Below, piece by piece: positions 61,826 through 64,000 of a stretch of 64,000 bases of DNA. Position 1 is the first letter of the stretch. The number at the start of each line of letters is the position of its first letter. The stretch covers positions 62,001-126,000 of the forward strand of contig NZ_APJI01000001.1 in assembly GCF_000497575.1 (NCBI RefSeq). The letters run 5' to 3'. The DNA comes from Afipia sp. OHSU_II-C1. Lineage in GTDB: Bacteria; Pseudomonadota; Alphaproteobacteria; Rhizobiales; Xanthobacteraceae. The notes below the pieces were generated by a model. The model made no database searches, had not been told where the DNA came from, and saw nothing but the letters and a program-made list of their open reading frames with translations. A program made the position numbers and the translations under genes.

Positions 61826-62814
61826 AAAGCAAAATCCCCGCTTCCCGAACGATCAGCGCGACGTTTGGCGTCACGCTCGCCCTCGCCGCGGGTCTTTACG
61901 TCAGTGCGGCCCCGCTCGCGGCAGCACGCGCCGAAGGTATCATTATCCACGACGCCCGCGGCCGCGACGTGACCATCGGCAACACGTCGCGCATCGTCTC
62001 GGTCGGCGGCGCGATCACCGAGATCCTCTATGCGCTCGGTCTTCAGGACAAGATCGTCGGCATCGACAGCACGAGTCTTTATCCGCCGAAGGCGCTCGGC
62101 GAAAAGCCGAACGTCGGATACATGCGACAACTCAGCGCAGAGGGCGTGCTCGGCCTCAACCCGCAACTGATCCTGGCGATCGAAGGCTCCGGCCCGAAGG
62201 AAACCCTCGACGTTATCGACGTCGCGAAAATTCCGTTCGTGTCTTTCCCGGAGACGCACACGGAGCAAGGCCTGCTCGACAAGATCAAGCTGGTTGCGCA
62301 TGCGATGGATGCGGACGCACGCGGCGCATGCCTCACTGCAGCAGTCAGCAGCGATCTTGCTGAACTGAAGAAGCTCCGCGAAAGCGTCAAACATCCTGTG
62401 CGCGTGATGTTCGTGATGTCGTTCCTCAACGGCCGCGCCATGGTCGCCGGACAGAAGACGGCCGCGAACGAGATCATCAAGCTCGCCGGCGGCATCAATG
62501 CCGTCGAAGGCTTTGACGGCTACAAGCCGGTCAATGACGAGGCCATCGTCGCCGCCAAGCCGGACGTCATCCTTTCCATGCAGCGTGGCCGCGAGCAGCT
62601 CGACGCACAAACCGTGTTCGCCAATCCGTCGTTCGCGCTGACGCCCGCTGCCGCGAAGAAATCGTTTGTCGCGATGGACGGGCTGTATCTGCTGGGCTTC
62701 GGTCCGCGCACCGCCGCCGCCGCCCGCGATCTCGCACTGTCGCTTTATCCTGACCTCAATGAGAAGGCCGCGACGTGGAAGCCGGCGGCGCTTTCCGTCG
62801 ACTGCCATAAATGA
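61822..62814 (+). CDS. hmuT: Haem ABC transporter periplasmic binding protein HmuT
   Basis: A 330-residue type III binding protein that carries haem across the periplasm to HmuUV. A Sec signal runs to about 37 (ending AAARA). RIVSVGGAITEILYALGLQDKIVGIDSTS (about 54-82), GPKETLDVI and LLGFGPRTAAAARDLALSLYP are the two-lobe family segments. The ATG overlaps the hmuP stop and its own stop overlaps hmuU by four bases, so the operon is translationally coupled. Confidence 0.93.
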   Translation: MKSKIPASRTISATFGVTLALAAGLYVSAAPLAAARAEGIIIHDARGRDVTIGNTSRIVSVGGAITEILYALGLQDKIVGIDSTSLYPPKALGEKPNVGYMRQLSAEGVLGLNPQLILAIEGSGPKETLDVIDVAKIPFVSFPETHTEQGLLDKIKLVAHAMDADARGACLTAAVSSDLAELKKLRESVKHPVRVMFVMSFLNGRAMVAGQKTAANEIIKLAGGINAVEGFDGYKPVNDEAIVAAKPDVILSMQRGREQLDAQTVFANPSFALTPAAAKKSFVAMDGLYLLGFGPRTAAAARDLALSLYPDLNEKAATWKPAALSVDCHK

Positions 62815-63905
62815 CGGTGACAGAAGCGACGCCATTGGCTTCCGCCAAGGCTGGTGGATCGATGCGCCCCTCCGCAATCGCCGTATACGCCGCTTTGATT
62901 GCCGGAGTTGTGGCGGTCGCGCTGCTGGCGGTGACCGTCGGAGCGGCCGGCATTCCGCTGCCTCGTCTTGCTGCGGCACTGGGACTGAACATCGCCGGTG
63001 CCGATTCCGCGTTGCTCGCGCGTGACGAACTCGTGCTGTGGTCGATCCGGATTCCGCGCATCGCGATTGCCGGCATGATGGGAGGCCTGCTCGCACTGTC
63101 CGGCGCGATCATGCAGGGCCTGTTCCGCAATCCTCTTGCCGATCCGGCGCTGGTGGGCGTCTCGAGCGGCGGCGCGTTTGCCGCCGCATCTGCCATCGTG
63201 ATCTCGGACAGTGCATGGGGCGCGAGCTTCCGCTTCATGCAACTGGAGCTGCTGCCGGTCGCGGCGTTCGCAGGCTCGCTGCTGACCACCACTATCCTCT
63301 ACAAGATCGCCAGCCGCGAGGGCCGCACCTCGGTCGCGATCTTCCTGCTCGCGGGCCTTGCCATCGCGGCGATCGCCAATGCTGGCATCGGGCTTCTGGT
63401 GTTCGTCGCCGATGACCGTCAGTTGCGCGACATTACGTTCTGGCTGCTCGGCTCGCTCAGCGGCGCGACCTGGCCGAAGGCCGTAATGGTCGCACCCGTC
63501 GCCCTGCTTGCGGTGCTGGCGATCCCGCTGATCGCGCGCGGCCTCGATGTGCTGGTGCTAGGCGAAGCAGAAGCCTTTCACACCGGTATCGATGTCGAGC
63601 GGCTGAAAAAGATCTCGATCGTGATGATTTCGGCGATGACCGGCGTTGCCGTATCGATCTGCGGCGTGGTCGGCTTCGTCGGCATCGTGGTGCCGCACCT
63701 GTTGCGGATGGTGATCGGCCCCGGCCACCGGCTGCTGCTGCCCGCCTCGGTTTTCCTCGGAGCCATTCTTCTGATCTTGGCCGACACCATCGCGCGCGTG
63801 CTAGCGGCGCCCGCCGAAGTGCCGATCGGCATTCTCACCGCTGCGCTCGGCGCGCCGTTCTTCCTGTTCATCCTGCTGCGGCAACGAAAGCTGATCGCGT
63901 CGTGA
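62811..63905 (+). CDS. hmuU: Haem ABC transporter permease HmuU (FecCD family)
   Basis: A 364-residue permease with about ten hydrophobic segments, of the FecCD/BtuC group. RIPRIAIAGMMGGLLALSGAIMQGLFRNPLADPALVGVSSGGAFAA is the strongest family block (about 80-125) and GFVGIVVPHLLRMVIGPGHR is the coupling region near 285. It moves haem over the inner membrane. The ATG overlaps the hmuT stop (ATGA) and the stop overlaps the hmuV start (GTGA). Confidence 0.94.
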   Translation: MTVTEATPLASAKAGGSMRPSAIAVYAALIAGVVAVALLAVTVGAAGIPLPRLAAALGLNIAGADSALLARDELVLWSIRIPRIAIAGMMGGLLALSGAIMQGLFRNPLADPALVGVSSGGAFAAASAIVISDSAWGASFRFMQLELLPVAAFAGSLLTTTILYKIASREGRTSVAIFLLAGLAIAAIANAGIGLLVFVADDRQLRDITFWLLGSLSGATWPKAVMVAPVALLAVLAIPLIARGLDVLVLGEAEAFHTGIDVERLKKISIVMISAMTGVAVSICGVVGFVGIVVPHLLRMVIGPGHRLLLPASVFLGAILLILADTIARVLAAPAEVPIGILTAALGAPFFLFILLRQRKLIAS

Positions 63906-64000
63906 CATTCTCTCGCCCCGCGCTGATCGAAGCTGATGCGGTCTGCATGAAAGTCCGGCAGGCGACGCTGCTCGATCGCGTGAGCGCGCGGGTGCATGGC
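63902..64000 (+). CDS. hmuV: Haem ABC transporter ATPase HmuV, N-terminal part only
   Basis: The first 33 codons of the next operon gene, starting at GTG 63902 in a four-base overlap with the hmuU stop, and cut by the window end before the Walker A motif. PALIEADAVCMKVRQATLLDRVSARVHG is the usual opening of a haem ABC ATPase. The call as HmuV rests mainly on its position after hmuT and hmuU. Confidence 0.85.
   Translation, partial: MTFSRPALIEADAVCMKVRQATLLDRVSARVHG

Noticed and set aside
1-64000. tRNA, rRNA, CRISPR arrays, transposases, phage genes.
   Set aside because: None was recognised on either strand; direct repeats with regular spacing were not seen.

Overview
The window reads as chromosome of a high-GC alphaproteobacterium of the Bradyrhizobium/Rhodopseudomonas/Afipia group (Nitrobacteraceae). 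This is an inference from gene content: several Liv-type, TAXI-TRAP and tripartite tricarboxylate (TTT) uptake systems, the hmuP/hmuR/hmuTUV haem-iron layout, an Irr-box-like site, and at least four types of intergenic palindromic repeat that I recognise as typical of these genomes. I saw no rRNA, tRNA, CRISPR array, phage, transposase or integrase. The region looks like stable metabolic chromosome with tightly packed, often overlapping genes.

Layout. 0-13 kb: acyl-CoA catabolism (acyl-CoA synthetase, crotonase, dienoyl-CoA-reductase-like SDR), a Liv-type binding protein, an amidase, O-acetylhomoserine sulfhydrylase with an alpha/beta hydrolase, and a complete livKHMGF operon with an internal terminator after livK. 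Next come a YcsI-type hydro-lyase and its divergent LysR regulator. 13.5-20 kb: a DUF6894-like small protein, a TauE/SafE exporter, an aldo/keto reductase, and an AttEFGH-like cassette (ATPase, double-FtsX permease, Tat-exported lipocalin-like protein). 20-25 kb: a tetR-adaptor-RND pump operon with a perfect operator palindrome. 25-36 kb: TAXI-TRAP transporter, FAD amine/amino-acid oxidase, and a LysR-controlled unit of a maleylacetate-reductase-like enzyme with TctC-TctB-TctA, followed by a second close TctC paralogue. 36-47 kb: NikR, an M20 amidohydrolase, an S9 oligopeptidase, an MFS carrier, an unrecognised Cys-rich protein, a hydroxyacid dehydrogenase, an RraA-like protein, a 28-residue membrane peptide, a small membrane protein, SelO and a nitronate monooxygenase. 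47.6-53 kb: hemE convergent with an unusual hemC, an FAD/NAD(P)-binding protein and a CitE-like lyase. 53-58 kb: a second tetR/adaptor/RND unit, this one divergent. 58-64 kb: haem uptake and use (hutX, an IsdG-like monooxygenase and hmuR on the minus strand; hmuP-hmuT-hmuU-hmuV on the plus strand), with hmuV cut by the window end.

How it fits together: most of the window is scavenging. Periplasmic binding proteins import organic acids, amino acids or amides, and neighbouring amidases, amidohydrolases, oxidoreductases and CoA enzymes process them, usually beside a LysR or TetR regulator. The right end is a coherent haem-iron acquisition locus. No single block is clearly an undescribed system. 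The best candidates for new biology are the AttEFGH-like cassette, the TTT/dehydrogenase unit with its widely spaced dyad, the 28-residue membrane peptide, the Cys-rich protein with an Ada-like motif, and the divergent hemC facing hemE. Nothing was searched against a database; residue-level comparisons are from memory of the families.
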